DNA of 64,000 bases from Myxococcales bacterium (GTDB taxonomy: Bacteria > Myxococcota_A > Polyangia > Polyangiales > Polyangiaceae). Location: the NCBI GenBank assembly GCA_016706225.1, contig JADJKB010000005.1, positions 806,001-870,000 on the forward strand, read 5' to 3'. The first letter of the stretch is position 1, and each line of letters begins with the position of its first letter. A model generated the notes under the pieces. It did no database searches. It was given only the letters and a program-made list of their open reading frames with translations, and was not told the origin of the DNA. Below are positions 46,544 to 55,329 of this stretch, in pieces. Both the position numbers and the translations under genes were made by a program.

Positions 46544-46698
46544 CCTGCGAGAGTAACAGCGCGAGCGCGCCGCGTCGTGCCTACGCCGCACGGCGCGGAC
46601 GTTGTCTGGCCTTGGTTGCAGGTGCGTCCATTCCCGGCGGCTCGTCTCGATGCCGTGCACGCGGAGACATCTTCAAGACCGTCGGCCGTCTGACCGCG

Positions 46699-46821
46699 TC
46701 AGGTTCTGGGTCGCAAGACTCGCAGCGTCGCCGGCCGGTCATCCGCCGAGTTCTCATCGCGCGTGCCGGCAGACCGCGCAGCAGACGCAATCACTGCGCG
46801 CACGTCATCCGGGGTCTCCGA
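46699..46821 (-). pseudogene. DUF433/DUF5615 toxin-antitoxin remnant (internal deletion)
   Basis: On the minus strand this 123-bp piece reads ETPDDVRAVIASAARSAG, matching the C-terminal end of the intact DUF433 antitoxin at 54629-54880 (TTDDVRAVIAFAAASAA). It then runs directly into TLRVLRPRT and a stop. The nucleotides of that ending resemble the last ~34 bp of the DUF5615 gene at 54271. The two ends of a toxin-antitoxin operon have therefore been joined by a deletion, and the antitoxin N-terminus is missing. It is cut off upstream by the 43-bp repeat. The rest of the gap 46544-46977 shows no gene. Confidence 0.6.
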
Positions 46822-46828
46822 ACCACGC

Positions 46829-46871
46829 GCTGCTGCCCACCCCCAGCGTGCTCGCCGCCCTGCGGGCGGCT
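46829..46871. repeat. 43-bp hairpin repeat, copy 1
   Basis: Identical over 43 bases to 54955-54997. It contains the 7-bp stem GCCGCCC/GGGCGGC around TGC. Both copies sit immediately upstream of a DUF433-type gene or remnant. It resembles a REP-type dispersed repeat. Confidence 0.7.
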
Positions 46872-46977
46872 GCGCGCGCTGCCCCTCCCAAGCGTCCGTC
46901 CTCGCGCTGTGCGCTGCGGGCGGCCGCGGGAGGGGTGGCGCCGCGTTTCACTGACAGGCCCCCGATTCGTGTGCGCA

Positions 46978-48670
46978 TCACTTCTGCTCGTACTCTTGCG
47001 CGCTCGCGCCATCGCTGCCCGCGGGCGCAGGGTTGGCGCCGACTCCGCCGACCGAGCCGCCCGCACCCTTCAGCCCCGCAGTGCCCGCCGTGAGCGTCAC
47101 TGTGCCGAGCTTGATTGGAGCGGTGCCGTTCCACACGAGCGCGACGCTCGCGCCGCCGGTGCCGCCGGAGCCGGAGCCGCCGTCGCCGCCGGTGCCGCCC
47201 TTACCGCCATCGCCGGCCTGGCCAATCCCCGTCGTGTTCGCGCCACCCGGCGCGCCCGCGCCGCCGTTGCCGCCGCCGCCACCGTTGCCCCCCTTGCCGC
47301 CATCGCCGGCCTTCTGCGAGACGAGCTCGACGCTGTCCAGCGTCGCCGTGCTCTGCCACACGAAGAGCGCGACGCTCGCGCCGCCTCCGCCGCCGCCGGT
47401 GGCCTTCTTCCCGCCGCACCCGCCCATGCCGCCCGCGCCTCCAGACGCACCGATGCACGTCGGCAGGCCCGTGGCCGCGCTCGCACCGCCGCCTCCGCCG
47501 CCTTGACCGGGGAAACCGTCACCGGCGCCGTCGTTGCCGTTGGCAGGTGAGAAGCCGGTCGCGGTGAATGTGCCGGAAGCGGCGGCTGCCGTTCCGGGGG
47601 AGGAGGAGTTGCCGCTGGAACCCGGTTGGCCGGGACCCCGATGCTCGGTGGGACCCGGAGCCGCCGCCTTTGTTGTCGACGTTCGCCGGCGTCACATTCG
47701 TCAGCGGCGTGCCCGGCGTGCCGTTGCCGCCCGCGGCGGCTTTCTCCGCGTTCCCGCCCTTCCCCCCCAGCGAGCCACACGCGCTCGCCGCCGCCCACGC
47801 TCCTCCGACCTGCGTCGCGGGTGCGCTCGAGCAGGTCGCGCCCGTGCCTTGCTGGGCTGCGCCTGGCGCGCCGCCTGCGTCTCCGTTTGCGCCGTTCGTG
47901 CCGGGTGTGCCGGCCATGCCCTTGCCGGCGGTGATCTTCACACGGCGCAGGGTGAGGTTCGTGCTGGAGGTCACGAAGACGCCGAGGCTCGAGGCGCCCG
48001 CTGTGCTCGCGTCCGCGGCGGCGACGTCGAAATCTTCGATGGTGAGACTCGTTGCCACCGCATCGACGCGCACCGCCGTGCTCGCGCCCGCGAGCTTTGC
48101 CTTCGATGTGGTCGAGTAGCTCCACGCCGTGCAGTCGAATCCGCCGTAGAGTCCCGAGCCGTTCAGGGCGGAGAGATCGAGCGCCGCGGACTCCGTGTAG
48201 CCACCGCCATCGTCACAGGCATACACGCGCTTCTTCGCGCTCGCGGCGTTGCTCACAGCTTTGCTGAGCGACTTGTAGGGTTTCGTCTTGGTGCCGTCCC
48301 CGGCGCTGTCGTCGCCCTTCGGCGAAACAAACACTCCGTACTGCTCGTCGATGACACACGTCTCCTCGCCCGGCGCCTTGCTCGCATCACACTGGCCGCC
48401 GTCGCTTCCCGCCACGCCGCCGGTGCCTCCGGTCGCCCCGCTGCCTGCTGAGCCTGCCGTTCCGCCGGTGTTGCCGGTTCCTCCACCGCCGCCGGTGCCT
48501 CCGCTTGCGCTGCTGCCCCCCGTGCCGCCGCCGGCTCCCGCTGTTCCGCCCCCGCTGCTGTTCCCGCACGAGCTCGTGCCCTCGCACGAGTCGTCCGTGC
48601 CGCAACCGAGCGGCAGGAAGCTGCCGAGGCTCACGAGAAACGTCAGTGTTGCCGATGAAGTGAAGCGCAT
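46978..48670 (-). pseudogene. Gly-rich beta-helix-type lipoprotein, frameshifted
   Basis: Encodes a lipoprotein of about 560 residues when read through one frameshift. The signal peptide MRFTSSATLTFLVSLGSFLPLGC ends at a lipobox Cys. A Cys pair and a ~60-residue Gly/Thr linker follow. Residues ~95-300 (YGVFVSPKGDDSAGDGTKTKPYKSL, LYGGFDC, LTIEDFDVAAAD, LTLRRVKITAG) look like a DUF1565-type right-handed beta-helix. The rest is Gly-rich with collagen-like repeats. Around 47650-47665 one extra base (or two missing) shifts the frame; downstream, the other frame continues GPTEHRGPGQPGSSG to a stop at 46978. AGGAG precedes the ATG. It may be a sequencing error or a real null allele. Confidence 0.65.
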
Positions 48671-48693
48671 GGTGTTCTCCTTGCCCGCTCGAA

Positions 48694-49719
48694 TCAGAAC
48701 CCGCCTCGCACGACGACGCCATGCGTCTCGCCGAGCAGCGGCGTGATCTGGAGCCCCGCCGCTCGCGCAGCGTTGGGTCTTGCATTCGGCCACGCGAGCC
48801 ACGCCACCGCCGTCGCGGCGCCCAACACGCCGGCGCCCACGAAGCCAACGCTGGCGATGGTTGCGTTCCGATTGGCTCGCTGGCGACTGTCCTCGAGCGT
48901 CGCGCACTCCGCGGCGTTGGCCCCGCCGGCGCAGGCGTTCTTGCCGAGTTTGCGGCTCAGATCGTCGGCATCGCTCGCTGATGATCGCGAGTCCAGCCCA
49001 AAGCCGATGCCGACCCCCAGCGACACCAGCGTGAGCGCCGCGCCAGTCACGAGCACCACGGTCTTCGTGCTGGACCGATCATCACTCATCTTGTCCGAGC
49101 CCGAGCCCGGGACCGCGCCGGTGTCGGGTTTGCTCGACGGAGCCGATGCGAGCGGAGCAACAGCTGACTTGGCAAGCTCGAGTCGAAGTGTATCCGCCTC
49201 CCCCGCCGCGGCCTCGAGCTCGCGCTTTCCCGGCTCGTATCCCTCCAGCTTCGCCTCCACGACATGGCGCCCCGGCTCGAGAAAAATCTCGGCACCGAGC
49301 GGCGCTCGCCCCGCCGCCACGGAATCGATGCTGAGCTCCGCCCCCGCGACGCTCACCTCGAGCGTCAATGCAAACACCTTCGAGCGCGCCGTCCTCGCGC
49401 CCTCTTCGATGCGCTTCTTCGCGTCTGCAGTGGGCTCCTGATTCGGGAAGTTCCGCAGCGCGAAATCCAGGTGTTCGGCGGCGTCCCGGTACCGAGCCAG
49501 CTTGAGCTCGCTCTGCCCGAGCAGCGCGGCCGTGTCGAAGCTCTGCTTGAGCCCCCACGACTTCACCAGCAAGCCCCGCGCGCGTTCCCAGTCCTTCTTC
49601 TGAACCGCCGCGCGCCCCTCGTTGAACAGCTGCTCCGGTGTTGCCTCGGCGTGCGCGGGCGAGGCCGTCGAGAGTGCGAAGGCAATGGCGAGCAGACACA
49701 GAAGTGCGCGGAGCGGCAT
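48694..49719 (-). CDS. TPR and PEGA domain envelope protein
   Basis: 341-residue protein with a cleavable signal peptide (MPLRALLCLLAIAFALSTASPAHAEA). TPR-like helices occupy residues ~28-115 (PEQLFNEGRAAVQKKDWERARG). A PEGA domain lies at ~120-180 (SVAGAELSIDSVAAGRAPLG, LEPGRHVVEAKLEGYEPGK). Two TM helices follow near 220-240 and 290-315, separated by a Cys-containing loop (GKNACAGGANAAECATL). This is the intact counterpart of the frameshifted gene at 32958-33991. It is 24 bp upstream of the beta-helix lipoprotein and 12 bp downstream of a single-TM protein, so the three probably share a transcript. Confidence 0.8.
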   Translation of the reverse strand: MPLRALLCLLAIAFALSTASPAHAEATPEQLFNEGRAAVQKKDWERARGLLVKSWGLKQSFDTAALLGQSELKLARYRDAAEHLDFALRNFPNQEPTADAKKRIEEGARTARSKVFALTLEVSVAGAELSIDSVAAGRAPLGAEIFLEPGRHVVEAKLEGYEPGKRELEAAAGEADTLRLELAKSAVAPLASAPSSKPDTGAVPGSGSDKMSDDRSSTKTVVLVTGAALTLVSLGVGIGFGLDSRSSASDADDLSRKLGKNACAGGANAAECATLEDSRQRANRNATIASVGFVGAGVLGAATAVAWLAWPNARPNAARAAGLQITPLLGETHGVVVRGGF

Positions 49720-49730
49720 GGCGATGATGC

Positions 49731-50366
49731 TCAGAGGAAAGGTCGATCCGGGTCCGGGGCATTCGGAGTTTTTGTGCTCGTCGCGGGCAGAGGATTCGGG
49801 GCCGATGATGGAACGGCGAGCGGCACAGTCTTCGGCCTCGGCGGCTGAGTGACCTCCTCGCCAGGTGCAGTAGCGGTCGCTGAGCCCGTCGATGTTGCCG
49901 TGGCTGTCGCAACGACCGGAGCCGCAACGGGCTCCGCCACGGCGGTTGCGGCAATCGGCGTCACCGTAGCAGCGACTGCCGCCGGGCTCGTCACGGCGGC
50001 CGGGGGCTGGAGCAGACGCCAGCCCGCGAACAGTCCGACGATGGCGGCGACGATCAGCGCGATCGGGACCCATCGCTTCGGCCGTGCTCGACGCACTTCG
50101 GCGACGCTCTCGGGCTGCTCGCTCGCTCGTGTTGATGCCTCGACCTCGGGCGTCCTCGCAAACTGTCGGAACCACCCCGACGGCGGCCGGCGCCACAGCT
50201 GAGGCGGCACCGTGAACTCCTCTTGTCTCAGCCGTGGGTCGGTCTTCCCAGGGTCGACCAGATCGCTCGGCTCACCCACTCCCCGCAGCGTGTCGCGGCG
50301 CTCTGACGCAGGCAGGTCCACGCGCAAATCGGGAGGCAGGCGAGGCTCTTTCGAGTCCGCGCTCAT
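49731..50366 (-). CDS. Single-TM hypothetical protein downstream of a kinase
   Basis: 211-residue protein without recognised domains. A hydrophilic N-terminal ~95 residues (cytoplasmic) contain Arg/Pro-rich sequence. One TM helix lies near 100-118 (WVPIALIVAAIVGLFAGWRLL). The outer tail is Ala/Thr/Val/Pro low complexity. The layout resembles the non-catalytic half of the neighbouring membrane kinases. It sits 185 bp after the kinase at 50552 and 12 bp before the PEGA gene; it may be a kinase substrate or partner, which is inference from position only. Confidence 0.6.
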   Translation of the reverse strand: MSADSKEPRLPPDLRVDLPASERRDTLRGVGEPSDLVDPGKTDPRLRQEEFTVPPQLWRRPPSGWFRQFARTPEVEASTRASEQPESVAEVRRARPKRWVPIALIVAAIVGLFAGWRLLQPPAAVTSPAAVAATVTPIAATAVAEPVAAPVVATATATSTGSATATAPGEEVTQPPRPKTVPLAVPSSAPNPLPATSTKTPNAPDPDRPFL

Positions 50367-50551
50367 GACACCCTCCCCGGATGAACGCACCACAACCCGC
50401 ACGGCCGGCGATTCGTACCGTCCATGCAACATTCGGCCAAGTCCTGGGGGGATCGGCCGCACCTCCGTGCGCTCTGCCACGTCCGCCAGCATTGGGCAGC
50501 GGCATCGGTTCCCGGACGGGTCTGTTGCGTGATTTCTCGGCAAGCCATGGC

Positions 50552-52687
50552 TCAGAGCCCAGATCCAGGCAATTTCAGCGGCTTCGAGTCGCCTCGCCGG
50601 GACGGACCGGAGGCGGCGAGGGGCGGGGTGGGCGGTGCGGTGAGCGGTCGCGGCGCGCTTGGTTCGACGGAGGGCGGCTCCGCGGACGCTGCCCCGACGG
50701 CGGATTGCGCAGTCGCACCCTGCTCGTGCGTGGGCGCGGGCAATGCGGCCGGCGGTTCAGGGGTCGCCGATGCGGCCGCCGGCTCAGGGTTCTGCGATGC
50801 GGTCGGCGCGTCAGTGTTCGCGGATCGGGTCGGCAAGGCATTGGAACCGAGCGCGCGCGCGCGCACCGCTGCGCCGATCCCGACGACCGAGGTGGCGCAC
50901 ACCGTTGCAATCGCGATCACCCACCCCATGCGCACCGGCGCGGGTGGCCGCAGAGCCGGAGGCAGAGCGGGCGGCGAGGGTCTGGGGGTCGCGACTCCAG
51001 AAGGAGTGGGCGTCGCCGCGGCTTCGGCCACGCTTTGTCCCCGTGTGGGCACCTCGACGGGCGGCGCGTGCATCACGGGCGGCGGCGTCGAGTCCTCGAG
51101 CGAAGAAGCGTCGAGGACGAATGCGGCCAGCTCCGAGTGCGCGAGCTCCGAGTCCTCCGGCGCTCCGAGGAGCAGCGCGAGCAGGGCGCCTCGTGGCGCG
51201 GGATGCATGGACAATGGAGTTCGACCCAACGCGACCAAGATCGACAGCGCAAAACTCTGGATGTCGCCGTCGGCGGCGCCGAGCTTCAAGAGCGCGGACT
51301 CCGCGGCGTCCGAGCGTGTGCCGGGTTCGAGCAAGAGAGCCGCACCCAGGGCGATGTCGGTGCGCTCTGGACTGGTCCGGGTTCGAGCGCGCTGGGTCAG
51401 TGAAGCACCCAGGCGACTGATGAGGCGTTCACGCAGGTCGCCTCGCTCGCTGCCGATGCGAGCGACCGCCGCGCGCAGCGGCGCCCGCGAGCGGTCGTCG
51501 CATTCGGCGGAGGCGAGCGAGAGCTCGCGCGCCAGCTCGGAGCCAGACGCCGCCGCAGCGATGGCGCGGAGACCCTGTTCCACGTGCGAGAACTCCGGCG
51601 AAGAGCTGGCAAATCGCAGCGCCCCGCAGCTCAAGGCCGCGTCGATGTGGGTGGTGCTCTGGGGGCGTCCGCTCGGCGTGCTGAACGGCGCCCGGGTCTC
51701 CTCGGTCTTCGTCTCGAACGACGTACCGGGCGTGCTCACCGCCGCTGCGCCCGAGGAGCTCGAGCGTCGCGGTTTCTGGATCGGCCCCGCCGCTGCGCAT
51801 CCCGCCAGCGCACTCTGGAGATCCGCGCCGAGCTCGCGCATCGACTGTTGCCGGTGGCGCGGATCCTTCGACAGCGCGCGCAACACCGTGCGCTCGACCT
51901 CCCTCGGGAGGCCCGGAACCTGCTCGCTGAGTCGGGCCGGTGGCGCATAAATCTGGCGCATGCCCAGCTCGATCGCATCCGGCAGGTCGAGTGGGCCGGG
52001 GCCATCACTCCAGCAGTGCCGCCCGGCGATCATCTCGTAGAGAATGTGTCCGAGGGCGTAGATGTCCGCGCGTGCGTCGGTGCGCTCGGCCTTCAGGCGC
52101 TCCGGTGGCATGTAGGCCTGCGTGCCGATCAGGCGGAAGCGATCCGTCGTCTTCATCGCTCCCGAGCGCCGCAGCTTGTTCGTGATCTTGCTCGTACCGA
52201 AGTCCAGCACCTTGATGCTGTCGTCCTGGAGCACGAACACGTTCTCTGGCTTGAGGTCGCGGTGGATCACGTCCTGCTCGTGTGCGCACGCGACTCCCTC
52301 GGTAATCTGCAGTCCAAAACGCAGCGCGCGTTCGACGTCGAGCGCGCCCTCGCGATGCAGGACCTCTCGCAGTGAAGCCCCCTGCAGGAGCTCCATGGTG
52401 AACCAGACCACACCGTCCGTGACGCCGCCGTCCGTCACCTGCACGATGTTCGGGTGGCGCATCTCGGCGAGCGTTCGCGCCTCGGCCTGCATGCGCTCGG
52501 GGTGGTCGCCCGCTTGGTTGTGCAGCGCCTTGAGCGCGACCCTGAGCCCGGTGAAGCTGTGCTCGGCCTCGTACACCACCCCGACCCCGCCCGCGTTCAG
52601 GCGGCGCAGGATTCGATATCGGCCCTCGACCGTTTGTCCGGCCCGGAAGGGGTCATCGCCGAACTCGTGCTGCCGCTGGGTCCCCAT
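50552..52687 (-). CDS. Large membrane-anchored Ser/Thr protein kinase
   Basis: Hanks-type kinase of 711 residues. Kinase domain at ~22-285: NAGGVGVVYEAEH glycine loop, VALKALHN, catalytic HRDLKPEN, DFGTSK and MPPERL. Residues ~300-520 hold a helical, HEAT-like segment (LRERLISRLGASLTQRART, ALLLEPGTRSDAAESALLKLG). A TM helix near 605-625 (WVIAIATVCATSVVGIGAAV) leads to an Ala/Pro-rich outer tail. The intracellular helical region between kinase and membrane is less common than a direct linker. Transcribed in the same direction as the kinase at 52734, 46 bp away. Confidence 0.85.
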   Translation of the reverse strand: MGTQRQHEFGDDPFRAGQTVEGRYRILRRLNAGGVGVVYEAEHSFTGLRVALKALHNQAGDHPERMQAEARTLAEMRHPNIVQVTDGGVTDGVVWFTMELLQGASLREVLHREGALDVERALRFGLQITEGVACAHEQDVIHRDLKPENVFVLQDDSIKVLDFGTSKITNKLRRSGAMKTTDRFRLIGTQAYMPPERLKAERTDARADIYALGHILYEMIAGRHCWSDGPGPLDLPDAIELGMRQIYAPPARLSEQVPGLPREVERTVLRALSKDPRHRQQSMRELGADLQSALAGCAAAGPIQKPRRSSSSGAAAVSTPGTSFETKTEETRAPFSTPSGRPQSTTHIDAALSCGALRFASSSPEFSHVEQGLRAIAAAASGSELARELSLASAECDDRSRAPLRAAVARIGSERGDLRERLISRLGASLTQRARTRTSPERTDIALGAALLLEPGTRSDAAESALLKLGAADGDIQSFALSILVALGRTPLSMHPAPRGALLALLLGAPEDSELAHSELAAFVLDASSLEDSTPPPVMHAPPVEVPTRGQSVAEAAATPTPSGVATPRPSPPALPPALRPPAPVRMGWVIAIATVCATSVVGIGAAVRARALGSNALPTRSANTDAPTASQNPEPAAASATPEPPAALPAPTHEQGATAQSAVGAASAEPPSVEPSAPRPLTAPPTPPLAASGPSRRGDSKPLKLPGSGL

Positions 52688-52733
52688 CCGTCGCTCGCGC
52701 GACCGAGAATACTCCCTGACGGCGCGTGGACAA

Positions 52734-54071
52734 TCACCGCAACAACGGCTGGACGATTCTAGCGGTCACGGCACCTGAAGCGACGGCTGCGAGGACCACG
52801 ACCGCGAGCACCGGGAGCGAGCTCCCGTCGGTCGCCCAGAGCCCCAGCGCAGAGACGACGATGGCGACCCCTCCAGCGCCCAGGTAGGTGAGCCGCGCGG
52901 CGCCGCTCGAGGCTGCTCTGGGTGGCTCGGTTGCTCCTGCTGGGACCTGCCGAGGCTCAAGCGCCGCGCTCGCCGTGTGTGTGGGCAGCGCCGGCTCGGC
53001 CGCGCCAGCTTCCGCAGGCCCGAGGACCTCCGTGCGAGTTGCGGTCGAGGCCTGCGCGCCGAGCGGGGCAGTGGTGCTCTCCTTTGCGAGCGATGAGTCG
53101 ACACCTGCGTCGGGTGCGGGCTGTTCGGGGCCACGCGCAGCCACCGCGTGCTGCGCGTTCGCGCTCGGCGTCGTCTCGAGCCACCCAATATTTGCCGAAC
53201 GCCGGCTCACGATGGCGGTGAGCGCGGCGGAGAACTCTGCCGCCGACTGGAAGCGATCTGCCGGGTTCTTGCGGAGTGCCCGCAGGATCGCGGCGTCGAG
53301 CTCGTGCGGGAGCGACTGATTTGCGAGGTCCGAAGGCGCCCCCGGGTCGTCGCCGAGGTGTGCAACGAAGAAGTCGTCCTGGTGGCGAACGTGGTCGAAG
53401 GGCCCGCGCCCGCACACGAGCGTGAATAGCACCAGGCCCGTTGCGTAGATGTCGGCCCGATGATCGATCTTCTTTCCCAGCACCTGCTCCGGGCTGACGT
53501 AGCGGGGTGTTCCCACGATGGCGCCGTCGGCGGTGGGCAACGTCGGCGGCGCGGGCGCGCGCGCGTCCCGGTCAGCCATGACCTTGGCCACCCCGAAGTC
53601 GAGCAGCTTGACGACGCGTTCGCCGGTCGAGGTTTGCTGGAGAAAGACGTTGTCGAGCTTGATGTCCCGGTGGACGAGCCCCAGCTGATGCGCGGCAGCG
53701 AGTCCCGCGAGGATCTGTCGGACCACGTCGAGCGCCTCGTCGACGGGGTAAGCGCCGCGTTTCCGGTAGTCCTCGCCGAGTGTGCACCCCTCGAGATGCT
53801 CCATGACGTAGAACGGCCGGCCATCGGCGGTCCTGGCGAAGTCCGTCACGCTGACGATGTTGCGGTGAGAGAGCGCGCCCAGCGCCTGCGCTTCGACCCG
53901 CATGCGATCCGCGATGCCCGCGTCGTTCGCGAGCTCGAGCCGGAGCACCTTGGCCACCATGAGCCGCCCCACCACCTCATGCTCGACCTCGTACACCTCA
54001 CCCATGCCGCCCGCACCGAGCTGTCGCGTCGCGCGGTACTGGGTTCCGCGGAAGGGGTCGGGCTCCGCCAT
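52734..54071 (-). CDS. Ser/Thr protein kinase with two C-terminal TM helices
   Basis: Hanks-type kinase of 445 residues. Kinase domain at ~13-275: GAGGMGEVYEVEH, MVAKVLRLE (valine-ala-lysine equivalent), catalytic HRDIKLDN (Leu replaces the usual Pro), DFGVAK and VSPEQ. A Pro/Ala/Thr-rich linker follows. Two adjacent TM helices end the protein (YLGAGGVAIVVSALGLWA and LPVLAVVVLAAVASGAVTAR) with almost no outer domain. That suggests sensing within the membrane or through a partner. The ATG at 54071 is preferred over a GTG three codons upstream. Confidence 0.85.
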   Translation of the reverse strand: MAEPDPFRGTQYRATRQLGAGGMGEVYEVEHEVVGRLMVAKVLRLELANDAGIADRMRVEAQALGALSHRNIVSVTDFARTADGRPFYVMEHLEGCTLGEDYRKRGAYPVDEALDVVRQILAGLAAAHQLGLVHRDIKLDNVFLQQTSTGERVVKLLDFGVAKVMADRDARAPAPPTLPTADGAIVGTPRYVSPEQVLGKKIDHRADIYATGLVLFTLVCGRGPFDHVRHQDDFFVAHLGDDPGAPSDLANQSLPHELDAAILRALRKNPADRFQSAAEFSAALTAIVSRRSANIGWLETTPSANAQHAVAARGPEQPAPDAGVDSSLAKESTTAPLGAQASTATRTEVLGPAEAGAAEPALPTHTASAALEPRQVPAGATEPPRAASSGAARLTYLGAGGVAIVVSALGLWATDGSSLPVLAVVVLAAVASGAVTARIVQPLLR

Positions 54072-54163
54072 CGGCTGCACAGATTAGCCGAAAGGCATGT
54101 GGGGGTGTGCGGGTGTGGCGGCAGGGGCACTCAATCTCACCCGATTGCCACCCGGGACACCTC

Positions 54164-54203
54164 GCGACGGTGGCGGAACTGGCAGACGCACTGGCTCGAG
54201 GTT
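54164..54203 (+). tRNA. tRNA-Leu 5' fragment (non-functional)
   Basis: Forty bases match the 5' half (acceptor strand, D-arm and anticodon stem start) of the intact tRNA-Leu at 55242 with four or so differences. About 20 bases of upstream flank, including GGGACACC, are also shared. The copy ends in the anticodon region; the 3' half is absent, so no cloverleaf can form. It is in the same orientation as the intact gene, 1,078 bp upstream. Confidence 0.65.
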
Positions 54204-54270
54204 CGGCCGAGCCGAGAGCGGTCCGCAGTCGTGAGTAATTTTGGAGATGCCCGCCCGCCGTCTGCGCGCG

Positions 54271-54632
54271 TCAGGCTTTGGGTCGCGAGACGCGCACCTT
54301 GCGAGGCGAAGCGACGACCAGGCAGCCATCCCAAGTTTTGGCTTCGGGGTCCGAAACCACCCGACCAGGTGGTCGGAAATACGCCACTGCTCGTCATCTG
54401 GCACGCGAACCTACAGCAGCCCAAAGTGTGTGCCCGGCGCGAAGCGCCGCGCGTCGGAGAAGTCGAGGTCCTGGGTCACCAGAAAACGGCCATTGGCCTG
54501 AGCAGCTGCCCAGACCGCCTCGTCCGGGCGTCCACCGAGGCCCTCATCGCGCGCCGTATCGACATCGAATCCCAACGCCACCAGCCGGAGAACGGTAGTT
54601 GCGGGGAGGTTCTCGTCCAGTTTCAGTTTCAA
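54271..54632 (-). pseudogene. DUF5615 PIN-like toxin, disrupted
   Basis: The frame starts with MKLKLDENLPATTVLRLVA, GFDVDTARDEGLGGRPDEAVW and FLVTQDLDFSDARRFAPGTH, clear DUF5615 (Mut7-C/PIN-like) motifs with the acidic residues of the active site. A TAG at 54411-54413 stops it after 73 residues. The same frame then continues VRVPDDEQWRISDHLVGWFR, the expected next part. After a CCCC run one base is missing, and the shifted frame gives KTWDGCLVVASPRKVRV to a natural stop at 54271. The gene therefore carries a nonsense codon and a one-base deletion. It overlaps the DUF433 gene by 4 bp. Confidence 0.75.
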
Positions 54633-54880
54633 GCGACGCGAGGCTCGGAGGGAACCGCTGGAGGCGCTGGGAGATCTTCAGCGGCAGATGCCGCTGCAAA
54701 AGCAATCACCGCACGCACATCATCCGTGGTGAGTGATGGGAAATCTCGGAGGATGACCTCAGTTGTTTCACCGTGCGCAAGATACCCCAAAACCGTGCGC
54801 ACGAGTACGCGGGTTCCCTTCACGACGGGCTGCCCGCCGCAGGTCGCCGGGTCCCTGACGATGTGCGCGGCATAGGTCAT
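54629..54880 (-). CDS. DUF433 antitoxin
   Basis: 83-residue DUF433 protein, full length for the family. Members pair with DUF5615 PIN-like toxins and act as DNA-binding antitoxins. The sequence contains the typical HIVRDPATCGGQPVVKGTRVLV start and a winged HTH-like middle (LRDFPSLTTDDVRAVIAFA). GGAGG lies eight bases before the ATG. The toxin gene downstream overlaps it by 4 bp but is broken, so this antitoxin is probably a relic or an orphan regulator. Confidence 0.85.
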   Translation of the reverse strand: MTYAAHIVRDPATCGGQPVVKGTRVLVRTVLGYLAHGETTEVILRDFPSLTTDDVRAVIAFAAASAAEDLPAPPAVPSEPRVA

Positions 54881-54954
54881 CTGAGTTCCTCCATGGTCCT
54901 CTGAACAACGCCCTCGTGCAAGCGCTCTGCGGGCGGGACGGGCGGGACGTTGAT

Positions 54955-54997
54955 GCTGCTGCCCACCCCCAGCGTGCTCGCCGCCCTGCGGGCGGCT
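54955..54997. repeat. 43-bp hairpin repeat, copy 2
   Basis: Identical to 46829-46871, including the stem GCCGCCC-TGC-GGGCGGC. It lies 75 bp upstream of the DUF433 start. The remainder of the gap up to the tRNA (54998-55241) shows no gene. Confidence 0.7.
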
Positions 54998-55241
54998 AAC
55001 TCGAGCGGATCTGCCGATGCGGCGGCGGTCACGGACGTGGAGGACCCCTCACAGCGTCCTGGCATGTCGCCCTCAGAACCCAAGACAGCGCTTCGCGAGG
55101 GGGTGCTTGACGGCACGACGCAGGTCTCCTTGCGGGAAGTCGCCCTCGCGCGAAAACGGGTTGCCGTCGACCCTGTCCCTGAGCTAGATCCCGCTCTCCC
55201 GAGTGGCATTCAACACCACTTGATTGGTACTCGGGACACCC

Positions 55242-55328
55242 GCGAAGGTGGCGGAACTGGCAGACGCACTAGCTTGAGGTGCTAGCGGGGTAACTCCCAT
55301 GGAGGTTCAAGTCCTCTCCTTCGCACCA
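55242..55328 (+). tRNA. tRNA-Leu (anticodon GAG)
   Basis: Complete type II tRNA. The acceptor stem GCGAAGG pairs with CCTTCGC. The D-arm region contains GGCGGAACTGGCAGACGC. The anticodon stem CTAGC/GCTAG encloses TTGAGGT, giving anticodon GAG. A long variable arm (GGGGTAACTCCC) and a T-loop with GTTCAAGTC follow. The discriminator A and CCA are encoded. A strong hairpin follows immediately. Confidence 0.95.
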
Positions 55329-55329
55329 A

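Noticed and set aside
47033..47506. Pro-rich plus-strand ORF
   Set aside because: It is the complement of the Gly-rich lipoprotein; Pro codons mirror Gly codons.
54164..54250. A second complete tRNA-Leu
   Set aside because: Similarity ends in the anticodon region; variable arm, T-arm and 3' acceptor strand are missing.
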